Origin: Alexandriicola marinus
GTDB lineage: Bacteria; Pseudomonadota; Alphaproteobacteria; Rhodobacterales; Rhodobacteraceae
Reading direction: 5' to 3'
DNA: 64,000 nt
Assembly (NCBI RefSeq): GCF_004000435.1
Contig: NZ_RBVZ01000001.1
Location: forward strand, 1,033,328-1,097,327
Of this stretch, positions 18,952 to 27,323 are shown piece after piece. Position 1 is the stretch's first letter; each line of letters begins with the position of its first letter. The notes below the pieces were generated by a model, which made no database searches, was not told the origin of the DNA, and worked only from the letters and a program-made list of their open reading frames with translations. The position numbers and the translations under genes were made by a program.

Positions 18952-20082
18952 TCAGCCGATCATCGGCCCGTGTGGCCCCTCGGCCTCCTCGTAGTGGCGC
19001 ATCAGTTGCGTCAGCGCGATCCTCAGGACGATCTTGCCCGACCGCGCCGACCAATCCATGCGCTTTTCAAGGGTTTCCATCCCCTCGAGATGACAGCAGA
19101 CCCGCAAGGCCACCTCGCCCAGACCACATCCCAGACTGCGCAACGCGGCGGCGACACGGTCCTGCGCCTGCAAGGTCACGGGGGACGCCTCGGCGGGCCG
19201 ATCGGGCCGCTCCGCATCGCCGCCCTCGAGGAAGGCCAGCCAGTCGATTGCCCCGCCGGGCAGCAGAGCGGACAGCTCGAAATCCTCGCGCAGCCGTTCC
19301 CCCGCCGCGACATGAGCCCGCGACAGGAACGGCTTTCCCGCCCGGTCGCGCCGCCGGGACAGGCCCACAAGCGGGCTTTCGGTCAGGCTGTTGCGCATGT
19401 GGTGCAACAGCGGATCGGAAGCGGCGGGATCGAAATGCGCGGCCCTTTCGGCAAAGCCCGCCGGAGGCGCCGCCCTGTCATCGCCCGCAAGGATCATGTC
19501 CTTGAGGGCGGTGCGGCCGGCCGCGGTGATCCGGTAGCGGGCCACGCGCTTTTCGGGGGCGCGGCTTTCGATCCATTCCTTGAGAGCCAGAGCCTGCGCG
19601 ATGTTGCGCGGCACGGTTGCGGTGCGCTGGGTCTCTCCGTCGGCGCCCTCCCGCAGGACGACGGCGGTCTCCATGTCGCGGGCAACGGCCAGGATCGCCC
19701 CGGATTCCGTCATCCTGCGAAGAACGCGACGCAGTTCGTGCATGATGTCCTGCCCCTCGCCATCGCCCGACGTGCGATCCAGCGGGCCCATGCCATGCGC
19801 CGTCAGCCGGGTTCCCTTCCCAGGCCCTGCGGCCACACAATGCGACAATCTGCGCAAGGCGCCGTCGACCAGAGGATCGTCGCGGCGCGATTCAAAGCGC
19901 CGGATCTGGCGCAGGATCGTCGAGGCATGAACATCCGCCTGACGGGCGATTTCCCGGATCGATGTTCCGCTTTCGGTGTGAACGAGGTAGTGGACCGCCG
20001 GCGCAGGCACCCAATCGGGAAGGCTGTGAGACGGCGTCTTGCTGAGTGACCGTGGGTTCATGAGTTCCGTTTCCAGTGTCAT
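18952..20082 (-). CDS. DUF6456 helix-turn-helix protein
   Basis: Protein of about 376 residues of a family restricted to alphaproteobacteria and of unknown function. A helix-turn-helix lies near residues 40-65 (SIREIARQADVHASTILRQIRRFE), followed by a middle region resembling a winged-helix extension, and the conserved C-terminal DUF6456 region near residues 230-365 (HHMRNSLTESPLVG, RLREDFELS, VCCHLEGMETLEKRM). It is probably a DNA-binding regulator. The start may be the ATG at 20082 or the one at 20061; neither has a strong ribosome site. It is divergent from a DUF6477 gene across 220 bases that include an AT-rich block (about 20125-20165) likely to hold promoters. Confidence 0.8.
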   Translation of the reverse strand: MTLETELMNPRSLSKTPSHSLPDWVPAPAVHYLVHTESGTSIREIARQADVHASTILRQIRRFESRRDDPLVDGALRRLSHCVAAGPGKGTRLTAHGMGPLDRTSGDGEGQDIMHELRRVLRRMTESGAILAVARDMETAVVLREGADGETQRTATVPRNIAQALALKEWIESRAPEKRVARYRITAAGRTALKDMILAGDDRAAPPAGFAERAAHFDPAASDPLLHHMRNSLTESPLVGLSRRRDRAGKPFLSRAHVAAGERLREDFELSALLPGGAIDWLAFLEGGDAERPDRPAEASPVTLQAQDRVAAALRSLGCGLGEVALRVCCHLEGMETLEKRMDWSARSGKIVLRIALTQLMRHYEEAEGPHGPMIG

Positions 20083-20302
20083 GGTGAACGAATGGCGAAG
20101 GCCGATCCGCTGGCAGCGGATACATCTTAAAATTGTATAAATTACACATTTGTTAACAATCAGTGCTCCGTTCTAATATTGGATCAAAGGGATAAACGGC
20201 ACTGACCACAGCGCACTTAGGATACCCACCTCGCGCAACACATGTTTAGGTTGTGCAATCCTTGTCTGACACTTTTCGAACCTGGCAAGGGAAACGCAGA
20301 CA

Positions 20303-20611
20303 ATGCAGGACATTCTTTCGATGATCGCGCAGCTTGAACGGCCACGGCTTCTGGTTCGGGCCGCCCGCTTTGGCGTTGACGACTACGACCGGGCGCAACG
20401 GTTGCCCCGGCTCCTCGACCGGCCGTTCGCTCCCGGCACCGGCGAGGCGATCATGTTGTTGCTGGAACTCGAGGCCGAACTGGACACGGCCCGGCGCAGC
20501 AAGTCGCCGGACTACGCGGTCTCACGCCACGTCGATGTCCTGATCGCTCTGATGGGAGAGGCCCGCGCATTGCGCCACATGCGCCCCGCGGGCCCGTCCG
20601 CGATGGGGTGA
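20303..20611 (+). CDS. DUF6477 family protein
   Basis: Small soluble protein of 102 residues, probably of the DUF6477 family found in Rhodobacteraceae. The N-terminal MQDILSMIAQLERPRLLVRAAR and the acidic-helix LLELEAELDTARRSKSPDYAVSR-like region are the conserved features. No catalytic motif is visible. The start at 20303 follows a purine-rich AAGGGAAA site. It is divergent from the DUF6456 gene, and its end lies 5 bases from the end of the MttB-family gene on the other strand. Function unknown. Confidence 0.75.
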   Translation: MQDILSMIAQLERPRLLVRAARFGVDDYDRAQRLPRLLDRPFAPGTGEAIMLLLELEAELDTARRSKSPDYAVSRHVDVLIALMGEARALRHMRPAGPSAMG

Positions 20612-20616
20612 TCCGA

Positions 20617-22158
20617 TCAGATGAAACTGTCGGGCACGGCCGCCTTGCGTTCGGCCACGAAATGGTCGAGCGCCTCGGCAATCCCGGGGTCGAGGGCAGG
20701 CTGCTGGTAGGTCGCCAGCAGCTTGCGCACCCGGGTTGCGGCAAGGGCCATCGTGTCCTGCGCGCCCTCTTCCGACCATGTCTCGAAAGGCTTGTAGTCG
20801 AAGACCTCCGACCTCCAGAAGGCGGATTTGAAATTGGCCTGAGTATGGGCGCAGCCAAGGTAGTGCCCGCCCGGGCCGACCTCGCGGATCGCATCCATGG
20901 CCTGCGCATTTTCATCATGCGCGACGCCGCGGGCCAGATGGTGCAAGGCGCCAAGCTGATCGGCATCCATGACGAATTTCTCGAAACTCGCGACCAGACC
21001 GCCCTCGAGCCAGCCGCAGGCGTGGAGCATAAAGTTCACCCCGGACAAAAGCCCCATGTTCAGGCTGTTGGCGGTTTCGTAGGCTGCTTGGGCATCCGGC
21101 AGTTTCGATCCGCAGAACGCCCCTGCAGACCGGTAGGGTAGTCCCAACCGCCGTGCGAGCTGACCCGCGCCATAGGTGATATGCGCGGCCTCCGGCGTGC
21201 CAAAGGTCGGCGCGCCTGAATTCATGTCGATCGACGTGACGAAGGCGCCCATGATCACCGGTGCGCCAGCGCGCACGAGTTGGCTGTAGGCGATGCCCGC
21301 CAGCGTCTCGGCCAGAACCTGCGTCAAGGTGCCCGCGACCGAGACGGGCGCCATCGCACCGCCCACGATAAAGGGAGAGATGATCGCGGCCTGATTGTTC
21401 CGCGCATAGACCTCGAGCGCCCCCATCATGATGCCGTCAAAGGTGAGCGGCGAGTTGATGTTGATCAGCGAGGTCATCACCGTGTTCTGCTGCACGAACT
21501 CCTCGCCGAAGAGGAGCCCCGCCATATCGACCGAATCCTGAGCCCGGCTGGGTTCGGTCACCGACCCCATGAAGGGCTTGTCCGACAGCGTCATGTGGGC
21601 GTGCAGCATATCGAGGTGGCGCTTGTTAACCGCCACATCCGTCGGCTCGCATACGGTGCCGCCCGAATGGTGGAGCCATTTGGACATGTAGCCCAGCTTC
21701 ACGAAGTTGCGGAAATCCTCGATCGTCGCATAGCGGCGCCCGCCTTCCATGTCACTGACGAAGGGCGGGCCATAGACCGGGGCCAGAACAAGTGACTTGC
21801 CTCCGATCTCAACCGATCTTTCGGGATTGCGGGCATGCTGGACGAACCGCGACGGTGCCGTGGAACAAAGCTGACGCGCCAGACCGCGCGGGATGCGGAC
21901 CCGCTCGCCCGTGACATCGGCGCCTGCCGCGCGCCAGCGATCGAGGGCGGCCGGGTTGTCGACGAAGTTGACGCCGATTTCCTCGAGCACGGTCTCGGCG
22001 TTGTGCTCGATGATCTCGAGCGCCTCTTCGGTGAGGACCTCGAAATTCGGGATGTTGCGTTCGATGTATTTCGCCGTCTCGACGGAGATCGCGGTGCGCT
22101 CGGCCCGACGCGCGGCACCGCCGCCCCCCCTGCCCCTGCGTGCTGGACGTGCGCTCAT
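20617..22158 (-). CDS. Trimethylamine methyltransferase (MttB) family protein, non-pyrrolysine
   Basis: Protein of 513 residues of the MttB superfamily, which transfers methyl groups from quaternary or tertiary amines to a corrinoid protein. Conserved segments include VYGPPFVSDMEGGRR, the GGTVCEPTD region, INSPLTFDG and HACGWLEGG. The frame has no internal TAG, so there is no pyrrolysine; members of this kind (MtgB type) use glycine betaine, carnitine or similar compounds. The start at 22158 has a GGAGG site 8 bases upstream; the first 20 residues are an Arg/Gly-rich tail. No corrinoid-protein gene (MttC/MtgC type) is adjacent, so the partner must be elsewhere and the substrate is unknown. 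Confidence 0.88.
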   Translation of the reverse strand: MSARPARRGRGGGGAARRAERTAISVETAKYIERNIPNFEVLTEEALEIIEHNAETVLEEIGVNFVDNPAALDRWRAAGADVTGERVRIPRGLARQLCSTAPSRFVQHARNPERSVEIGGKSLVLAPVYGPPFVSDMEGGRRYATIEDFRNFVKLGYMSKWLHHSGGTVCEPTDVAVNKRHLDMLHAHMTLSDKPFMGSVTEPSRAQDSVDMAGLLFGEEFVQQNTVMTSLININSPLTFDGIMMGALEVYARNNQAAIISPFIVGGAMAPVSVAGTLTQVLAETLAGIAYSQLVRAGAPVIMGAFVTSIDMNSGAPTFGTPEAAHITYGAGQLARRLGLPYRSAGAFCGSKLPDAQAAYETANSLNMGLLSGVNFMLHACGWLEGGLVASFEKFVMDADQLGALHHLARGVAHDENAQAMDAIREVGPGGHYLGCAHTQANFKSAFWRSEVFDYKPFETWSEEGAQDTMALAATRVRKLLATYQQPALDPGIAEALDHFVAERKAAVPDSFI

Positions 22159-22342
22159 GGTGCCATCCTCCATGGAGAATCCTCGATAGGTTATCGAGCG
22201 GTCAGACCCGCCCAGTTGAGCGAGTGATACCGACTTGGGCGCCGGACAAATTCGCGGATTGCGTCCTTTGCGGCGCGAAAGCGACATCCGTGCATTTCAT
22301 GGCGGCACAAACAGGGCAGCGGCGCCCCGGATCGCGACGAAC

Positions 22343-23518
22343 CTAGCTACGCAGAAACGGGTTCAGCCGATCCATCATCTGCGCGAATCCCGGCTCCTGT
22401 GGGAGCAACACGTGGTTGCGTCCCGGCAGACGGATGAATTCGGCGCCGGCAATCCCCGCCGCGATCTTTTGGCCCTGGCTCATCGGGTGGATCGCATCAT
22501 TCTCGGCATGAAAGACCAGTGTCGGTGCCTGCACCTTCTCCAGCAGATCCGTCACGAGGAACCGGTCAATGGCCTGCCGCAGGGTGACGGCGGTTTCGGG
22601 ATCGGCGGTGGCCAGCTGCATCTCGACGAGCGCATCGCGCTGCTCGGGTGTGGCGTCGGGCACGAACAGCGTTGAAAACGCCGACATGAACGCGCTTTCC
22701 CGGCGGCCCCAGCCGGCCCGGATCATGTCGAGCATCGTCTCTTCGGTGACGGTGTCGGTTCGGGCGGCCCGATGGATGCGCCCCTCGGTATAGCCGCCAA
22801 GGATCGCGATCCGATCGACCTTCTCGGGATAGCGCGCGGCAAAGGCTATGGCGACAGGCCCCGCCTGCGACGGCGCATAAAGCGAGACGCGATCTTCACC
22901 GGCGGCATCGATCACCGCCAGAAGATCGGCCACGAAATCGTCGATCCCGGTCAGCGGCGCATCCCGCGCAGACAGACCGGTTCCACGCAGATCGAACCGG
23001 ATCACGCGGTTCTCGGCCCCGAGCCTGTCGATCAGTTCGCCCCAGATCGGGCCCTTCCAGTCGAGTTCGAGGTGCGACAGCCAATGCCCGATCCGGACAA
23101 GGGGGCGTCCCGCGCCGGACACGCTCCAGGCGATGGCCGAGCCATCCGCCGAGGAGGCATAATGCACAGCGGGCGGACCTTTGTCCCGACGCGCCGGGGG
23201 CGTCGCCGGCCCCCCTGCCAGATCGGCCACGAACATGATCCCGCGCCGGGGTACGGTCCGGATCACCTCCTGCCGCTGGCCCGAATCGCCAAGTGCGGCG
23301 CGCGCCGCGCTGATCCGGGCGGAAATCGTGGCATCCGACACGATGACGCCATTCCAGATCTCGGCGATCAGGGTATCGCGGGACAGGACCTCCTTCGGAT
23401 GCCGGGTCAGCAAGACGATCAGGTCAAAGACCTGCGGCTCCACATGCACCTCTTCGTTCCCCCGCCAGAGCTGTCGGCTCAGAAGATCGATCCGGCAATC
23501 GCGAAAGCTGATTTCCAT
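22343..23518 (-). CDS. Winged-helix (CadC/OmpR-type) regulator fused to an alpha/beta hydrolase
   Basis: Protein of 391 residues with two domains. Residues 1-100 are an OmpR/CadC-type winged helix (VEPQVFDLIVLLTRHP, SRDTLIAEIWNG, RTVPRRGIMFV) without a receiver domain. Residues from about 120 to 391 are an alpha/beta hydrolase fold (oxyanion-type IGHW, RFDLRGTGLS, YAPSQAG elbow, late Asp in HAENDAIHP and His in GRNHVLLP). The nucleophile position reads APSQAG with serine, so hydrolase activity is possible. No membrane segment is visible, unlike CadC. The start at 23518 fits the usual N-terminus of such regulators. It is divergent from a 67-residue ORF. Confidence 0.85.
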   Translation of the reverse strand: MEISFRDCRIDLLSRQLWRGNEEVHVEPQVFDLIVLLTRHPKEVLSRDTLIAEIWNGVIVSDATISARISAARAALGDSGQRQEVIRTVPRRGIMFVADLAGGPATPPARRDKGPPAVHYASSADGSAIAWSVSGAGRPLVRIGHWLSHLELDWKGPIWGELIDRLGAENRVIRFDLRGTGLSARDAPLTGIDDFVADLLAVIDAAGEDRVSLYAPSQAGPVAIAFAARYPEKVDRIAILGGYTEGRIHRAARTDTVTEETMLDMIRAGWGRRESAFMSAFSTLFVPDATPEQRDALVEMQLATADPETAVTLRQAIDRFLVTDLLEKVQAPTLVFHAENDAIHPMSQGQKIAAGIAGAEFIRLPGRNHVLLPQEPGFAQMMDRLNPFLRS

Positions 23519-23673
23519 GGCCTCATAACGGCATCCCGATGTGTCCGGGGCAAGTCTCAATCGCATCTCAAGACAATCACAAGGAAACCGAAAGGCTTTC
23601 TTCAGGCGCTCTTCAAGCGGGGGGACCTGCCCCGTGTCACAAGAGGGACAGTTCAGATGGAAAGGCCGAAACG

Positions 23674-23877
23674 ATGACCAACCACACCGCCCCCCAAATC
23701 CGCCGCCGCCCCGATGGGTCGATCGACACCACCTATCACATGGCCCAGGGCCGGATGCTTCGCAGCAAGGCCGCCCATGACATGGCGGCGGCCGTGACGA
23801 CGCCCGCCCCGGCCAAGCCCGCCCCGCGCCGCACCGGATTCTCCGCTCTCCTCGCCCGCGGGCCCCGGGCAATCTGA
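23674..23877 (+). CDS. Small conserved-type protein of 67 residues
   Basis: A basic 67-residue protein starting at 23674, with a GGAAAGG ribosome site about 8 bases upstream. It contains RRPDGSIDTTYHMAQGRMLRS, a pattern I associate with small proteins of unknown function in Rhodobacteraceae, followed by an Ala/Pro-rich tail. It is divergent from the winged-helix hydrolase gene (155 bases apart) and precedes a set of hairpins and guaA. No function can be assigned. Confidence 0.6.
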   Translation: MTNHTAPQIRRRPDGSIDTTYHMAQGRMLRSKAAHDMAAAVTTPAPAKPAPRRTGFSALLARGPRAI

Positions 23878-23911
23878 TTACCCGGCCGGACAGGCCATCC
23901 GGCACCGGGGA

Positions 23912-23962
23912 GATCCCGTGCACCGAAAAAGCGCCCCGGGGCTTTCTGCGGTGCACGGGATC
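23912..23962 (+). repeat. Nested perfect inverted repeat between small ORF and guaA
   Basis: Two 14-base arms (23912-23925 GATCCCGTGCACCG and 23949-23962, its exact complement) enclose a 23-base loop. The loop itself holds a second hairpin, AAAGC-CCCC against GGGGCTTT, with one bulged G. It could terminate the upstream 67-residue ORF or act in the guaA leader. Confidence 0.7.
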
Positions 23963-23976
23963 GCCATACGGGAAGG

Positions 23977-23996
23977 CTTGCCGCCTTCGCGGCAAG
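23977..23996 (+). repeat. Second hairpin just before guaA
   Basis: An 8-base-pair perfect stem (CTTGCCGC and GCGGCAAG) with the tetraloop CTTC ends 16 bases before the guaA start. It may belong to the guaA leader RNA and could affect ribosome access. Confidence 0.6.
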
Positions 23997-24012
23997 GCAG
24001 TAGAGCCTGACC

Positions 24013-25578
24013 ATGACCAGCACAGCCCATGACCGCCTCCTCATCATCGATTTCGGCAGCCAGGTGACGCAGCTTATCGCGCGGCGCCTGCGCGAGCTGA
24101 ACGTCTATTGCGAAATCCACCCCTTCCAGAAGGTCGATGCCGCGTTCCTCGCGGAGTTTGCGCCCAAGGCGATCATCTTCTCGGGTGGCCCGGATTCGGT
24201 GATGCGCGACGGCTCGCCCCGTCCGCCGCAGGCCGCCTATGATCTGGGCGTGCCGATCCTCGGGATCTGCTATGGCCAGCAGGTCATGATGCAGGACCTG
24301 GGCGGCCGGGTTGAGGCGGGCGAACATGCCACGGCCGAATTCGGCCGCGCCTTCGTCGCCCCGACAGAGGCCAGTGATCCGATCCTCAAGGGCTGGTTCC
24401 AGTCAGATCGCGAACAGGTCTGGATGAGTCACGGCGACCACGTCGCCGAGATCGCACCCGGCTTCGGCGTGCTGGGCACCTCGCCCGGGGCGCCCTTCGC
24501 GATCACCGCCGATCCCGAGCGCCGGTTCTATGCGGTGCAGTTTCATCCCGAGGTCCACCACACTCCCAACGGACAGACACTTTATCGCAACTTCGTGGAA
24601 CTTGCGGGCTTCAAGGGCGACTGGACGATGGGCGCCTACCGCGAAGAGGCGATCGCGCGCATCCGCGAACAGGTGGGTGACGCCAAGGTGATCTGCGGGC
24701 TGTCGGGCGGGGTCGACAGTTCGGTCGCAGCAGCCCTCATCCACGAGGCGGTGGGCGATCAGTTGACCTGCGTCTTTGTCGATCACGGCCTGTTGCGGCT
24801 GAACGAGGCCGAAGAGGTCGTCGGCATGTTCCGCGATCACATGAACCTTCATGTAATCCATGCCCAGGAACAGGACCTGTTCCTGGGCGAGTTGGACGGG
24901 CAAAGCGATCCCGAAACCAAGCGCAAGATCATCGGCCGGCTGTTCATCGACGTGTTCCAGAAATACGCCAATGACATCGAGGGGGCGGAATTCCTGGCCC
25001 AGGGCACGCTCTACCCGGATGTGATCGAATCGGTCAGCTTCTCGGGCGGCCCGTCGGTCACGATCAAGAGCCACCACAACGTGGGCGGCCTGCCCGAAAA
25101 GATGGGCCTGAAACTGGTCGAGCCCCTGCGCGAGCTGTTCAAGGACGAGGTCCGCGCACTGGGTCGCGAACTGGGCCTGCCCGATCATTTCATCGGGCGT
25201 CATCCTTTCCCCGGGCCGGGGCTCGCCATTCGCTGCCCCGGAGAGATCACCCGCGAAAAGCTCGAGATCCTGCGCAAGGCCGACGCGGTCTATATTGACC
25301 AGATCCGCAAACACGGCCTCTATGACGAGATCTGGCAGGCCTTCTGCGCGATCCTGCCGGTCAGGACAGTCGGCGTGATGGGCGACGGGCGGACCTATGA
25401 TTACGCCTGCGCGTTGCGCGCCGTCACGTCAGTCGACGGGATGACGGCGGATTATTATCCGTTCAGCCATGATTTCCTCGGTGAAACCGCGACCCGCATC
25501 ATCAACGAGGTCAAGGGCATCAACCGCGTGACCTATGACATCACCTCAAAGCCCCCCGGCACGATCGAATGGGAATAG
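24013..25578 (+). CDS. guaA: GMP synthase (glutamine-hydrolysing)
   Basis: Enzyme of 521 residues that aminates XMP to GMP. The N-terminal class I glutamine amidotransferase domain has IIDFGSQ, the nucleophile elbow ILGICYGQQ, and the His/Glu of QFHPEVHHT. The ATP pyrophosphatase domain carries the P-loop [10 protein letters not shown] near residue 232, and the dimerisation domain ends with the conserved [10 protein letters not shown]. Length and domain order match the family. The ATG at 24013 follows a weak ribosome site (GTAGAG) and two hairpins, so some regulation at the leader is possible. A bidirectional hairpin pair follows the stop. Confidence 0.98.
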   Translation: MTSTAHDRLLIIDFGSQVTQLIARRLRELNVYCEIHPFQKVDAAFLAEFAPKAIIFSGGPDSVMRDGSPRPPQAAYDLGVPILGICYGQQVMMQDLGGRVEAGEHATAEFGRAFVAPTEASDPILKGWFQSDREQVWMSHGDHVAEIAPGFGVLGTSPGAPFAITADPERRFYAVQFHPEVHHTPNGQTLYRNFVELAGFKGDWTMGAYREEAIARIREQVGDAKVICGLSGGVDSSVAAALIHEAVGDQLTCVFVDHGLLRLNEAEEVVGMFRDHMNLHVIHAQEQDLFLGELDGQSDPETKRKIIGRLFIDVFQKYANDIEGAEFLAQGTLYPDVIESVSFSGGPSVTIKSHHNVGGLPEKMGLKLVEPLRELFKDEVRALGRELGLPDHFIGRHPFPGPGLAIRCPGEITREKLEILRKADAVYIDQIRKHGLYDEIWQAFCAILPVRTVGVMGDGRTYDYACALRAVTSVDGMTADYYPFSHDFLGETATRIINEVKGINRVTYDITSKPPGTIEWE

Positions 25579-25593
25579 GGCTGCAACGGGTCT

Positions 25594-25636
25594 GAATTTC
25601 GGGAAATTCGGGGGACCAAAATTGGCCAATTTTGGT
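25594..25636. terminator. Paired inverted repeats between convergent guaA and a metallopeptidase-like gene
   Basis: Two hairpins lie in tandem: 25594-25609 (GAATTTC, 2-base centre, GAAATTC) and 25615-25636, a perfect 22-base palindrome (ACCAAAATTGG followed by its complement). They fill the gap between two convergent genes and probably terminate both. A very similar pair occurs at 32923-32970. Confidence 0.65.
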
Positions 25637-25647
25637 GCGGCCCCTGA

Positions 25648-26268
25648 TCAGCCGCGGTCCGCGGCGGCAATCAGGTCGGCCGGAACCTCCTCGACCGTGC
25701 AGTCCAAAGCCGTTGTGGCCGCGGCTCCATGCGCGAACCAGGTGGCCCGCGCCGCAAGCCCGATGGACACCTCCGGCCCCGCCCTGACAGGCCTGCGACC
25801 CCAATGGGCGCCGGTCATCGGTTCGGCCTCGAACAGATCCGCGATGCGCGGCGGTTCGATCCCGGCCCGGGCCACGAGGAACCCCGCAAGGCACTCGACC
25901 TGACGCGTCACCATTCCGCGCAACTCCGCCTCGCGTTCCCGGTTCGCGAGGATCGCGTTCAGCGCCAGATCGGCGATCCCGTAGCGCACCTGAAGCCCGT
26001 GGCCATAGAGATGCGCCAGCGCGTAAACGTCGCGACCGTCCTTGCCCTCGGGCGCGAGGTAGATGGTGTTATCGCTCGTGCAGTACACCGCATTGGCCGT
26101 CACGCCGCCGCCGCAGACATCGGAAACATCGTCCATGATCCGGACAACAGGCACCCTGGGAAACGACGCCTCTGTCGAGACTGTCAGCCTGTCGAGCACG
26201 GATTGTGCCGCGGCGGGGCCCGCGCACAGAAGGGCAAGTCCGGCAATGGTCGGGATGAACTTATCCAT
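25648..26268 (-). CDS. Secreted neutral-zinc-metallopeptidase-like protein with degenerate active site
   Basis: Protein of 206 residues with a signal peptide (residues 1-21, ending GPAAAQ). The rest resembles the putative neutral zinc metallopeptidase family (YpfJ type): a NAVYCTSDNTIYLAPEG stretch before the active-site helix, then ALAHLYGHGLQ where the family has HEVGHHVQ, then a VECLAGF segment where the family has an ADCYAG motif. The catalytic Glu of HExxH is replaced by Leu (HLYGH), so peptidase activity is unlikely. The ATG at 26268 starts the signal peptide. It is divergent from a DMT transporter gene. Confidence 0.7.
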   Translation of the reverse strand: MDKFIPTIAGLALLCAGPAAAQSVLDRLTVSTEASFPRVPVVRIMDDVSDVCGGGVTANAVYCTSDNTIYLAPEGKDGRDVYALAHLYGHGLQVRYGIADLALNAILANREREAELRGMVTRQVECLAGFLVARAGIEPPRIADLFEAEPMTGAHWGRRPVRAGPEVSIGLAARATWFAHGAAATTALDCTVEEVPADLIAAADRG

Positions 26269-26342
26269 GCGCGCAGCATAGACCCATTTGTTCCCGGTTG
26301 CGAAGGCTTGACGCCTCCGCAGCCCTGTGAACATCTCACGCC

Positions 26343-27224
26343 ATGACCAATCCAGCGATCCGCGCGGCATTCTGGATGACCGGGGCCATCGCCTCGTTCA
26401 CGTCCATGGCTGTTGCCGGCCGGGAGGTCAGCTTCGAGCTGGATACGTTCGAGATCATGCTCTACCGGTCTCTCGTGGGGATGGTGATCGTCATCATCAT
26501 CGGCGCCGCGACCGGCCGCCTTGCCGAAGCCCGCACCCAGAGGCTGCGTCTTCATGTCTTTCGCAATCTCGCCCATTTCGCCGGCCAGAACCTGTGGTTC
26601 TTCGCCATCACGGTGATCCCGTTGGCGCAGGTATTTGCGCTGGAATTCACGACACCGATCTGGGCGATCTTCCTGTCGGCGCTGTTTTTGGGCGAACGCA
26701 TCACGCGCTATGGGATCATCGCGGCGGGACTGGGCTTTCTGGGGATCCTGCTGGTGGCCCGCCCCGAAGTCGGGGGGGCCAATGCCGGGGTCTTCGCCGC
26801 GGCGATCGCGGCGGTGGCCTTCGCGACGACGGCCGTCTGCACGCGCTCGCTGACCAAGACCGAGACGATCTACACGATCATGTTCTGGCTGACCGTGCTA
26901 CAGGCGATCCTCGGGCTCGTCTTCGCGGGGTTCGACGGCGACATCGCCGCACCGAGTGCGGCCACGGCGCCCTGGCTGCTGCTGATCGCCTGTGCGGGGC
27001 TTCTGGCGCATTTCTGCCTGACAAACGCCTTGTCGATCGCGCCGGCCAGTATCGTCATGCCGCTTGATTTCGCCCGCCTGCCTGTCGTCGCGATCGTCGG
27101 GATGCTGCTTTATGATGAACCGCTGGAACTGGTTATTTTCGTCGGAGCGGCCCTGATCTTCTTGGGCAATTACATCAATATCACACGCGGGCAATTGCCC
27201 GTTCCCGGCGGGATCGTCAAATGA
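26343..27224 (+). CDS. DMT-superfamily (EamA) transporter
   Basis: Inner-membrane protein of 293 residues with about ten hydrophobic segments in two EamA repeats (roughly residues 8-140 and 150-285). Conserved segments such as YRSLVGMVIVI, PIWAIFLSALFLGERI and PLDFARLPVVAIVGMLLYDEP place it in the drug/metabolite transporter superfamily. Substrates of this family range from amino acids to nucleotides and cannot be inferred. It stands alone between a divergent metallopeptidase-like gene and the FadL-type gene downstream. Confidence 0.9.
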   Translation: MTNPAIRAAFWMTGAIASFTSMAVAGREVSFELDTFEIMLYRSLVGMVIVIIIGAATGRLAEARTQRLRLHVFRNLAHFAGQNLWFFAITVIPLAQVFALEFTTPIWAIFLSALFLGERITRYGIIAAGLGFLGILLVARPEVGGANAGVFAAAIAAVAFATTAVCTRSLTKTETIYTIMFWLTVLQAILGLVFAGFDGDIAAPSAATAPWLLLIACAGLLAHFCLTNALSIAPASIVMPLDFARLPVVAIVGMLLYDEPLELVIFVGAALIFLGNYINITRGQLPVPGGIVK

Positions 27225-27323
27225 TGCTGTGTTCAATTCCGATGTGACGCCGGGTTCGAATTGACCCCGGGCGCAAATCCCTCATACGTTTGCCCACCAA
27301 CACTCACGGGTCAGGGAGGATCC

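Noticed and set aside
20083-20302. Possible CtrA site in the AT-rich stretch between the DUF6456 and DUF6477 genes.
   Set aside because: TTAA half-sites occur, but no TTAA-N7-TTAA pair was found.
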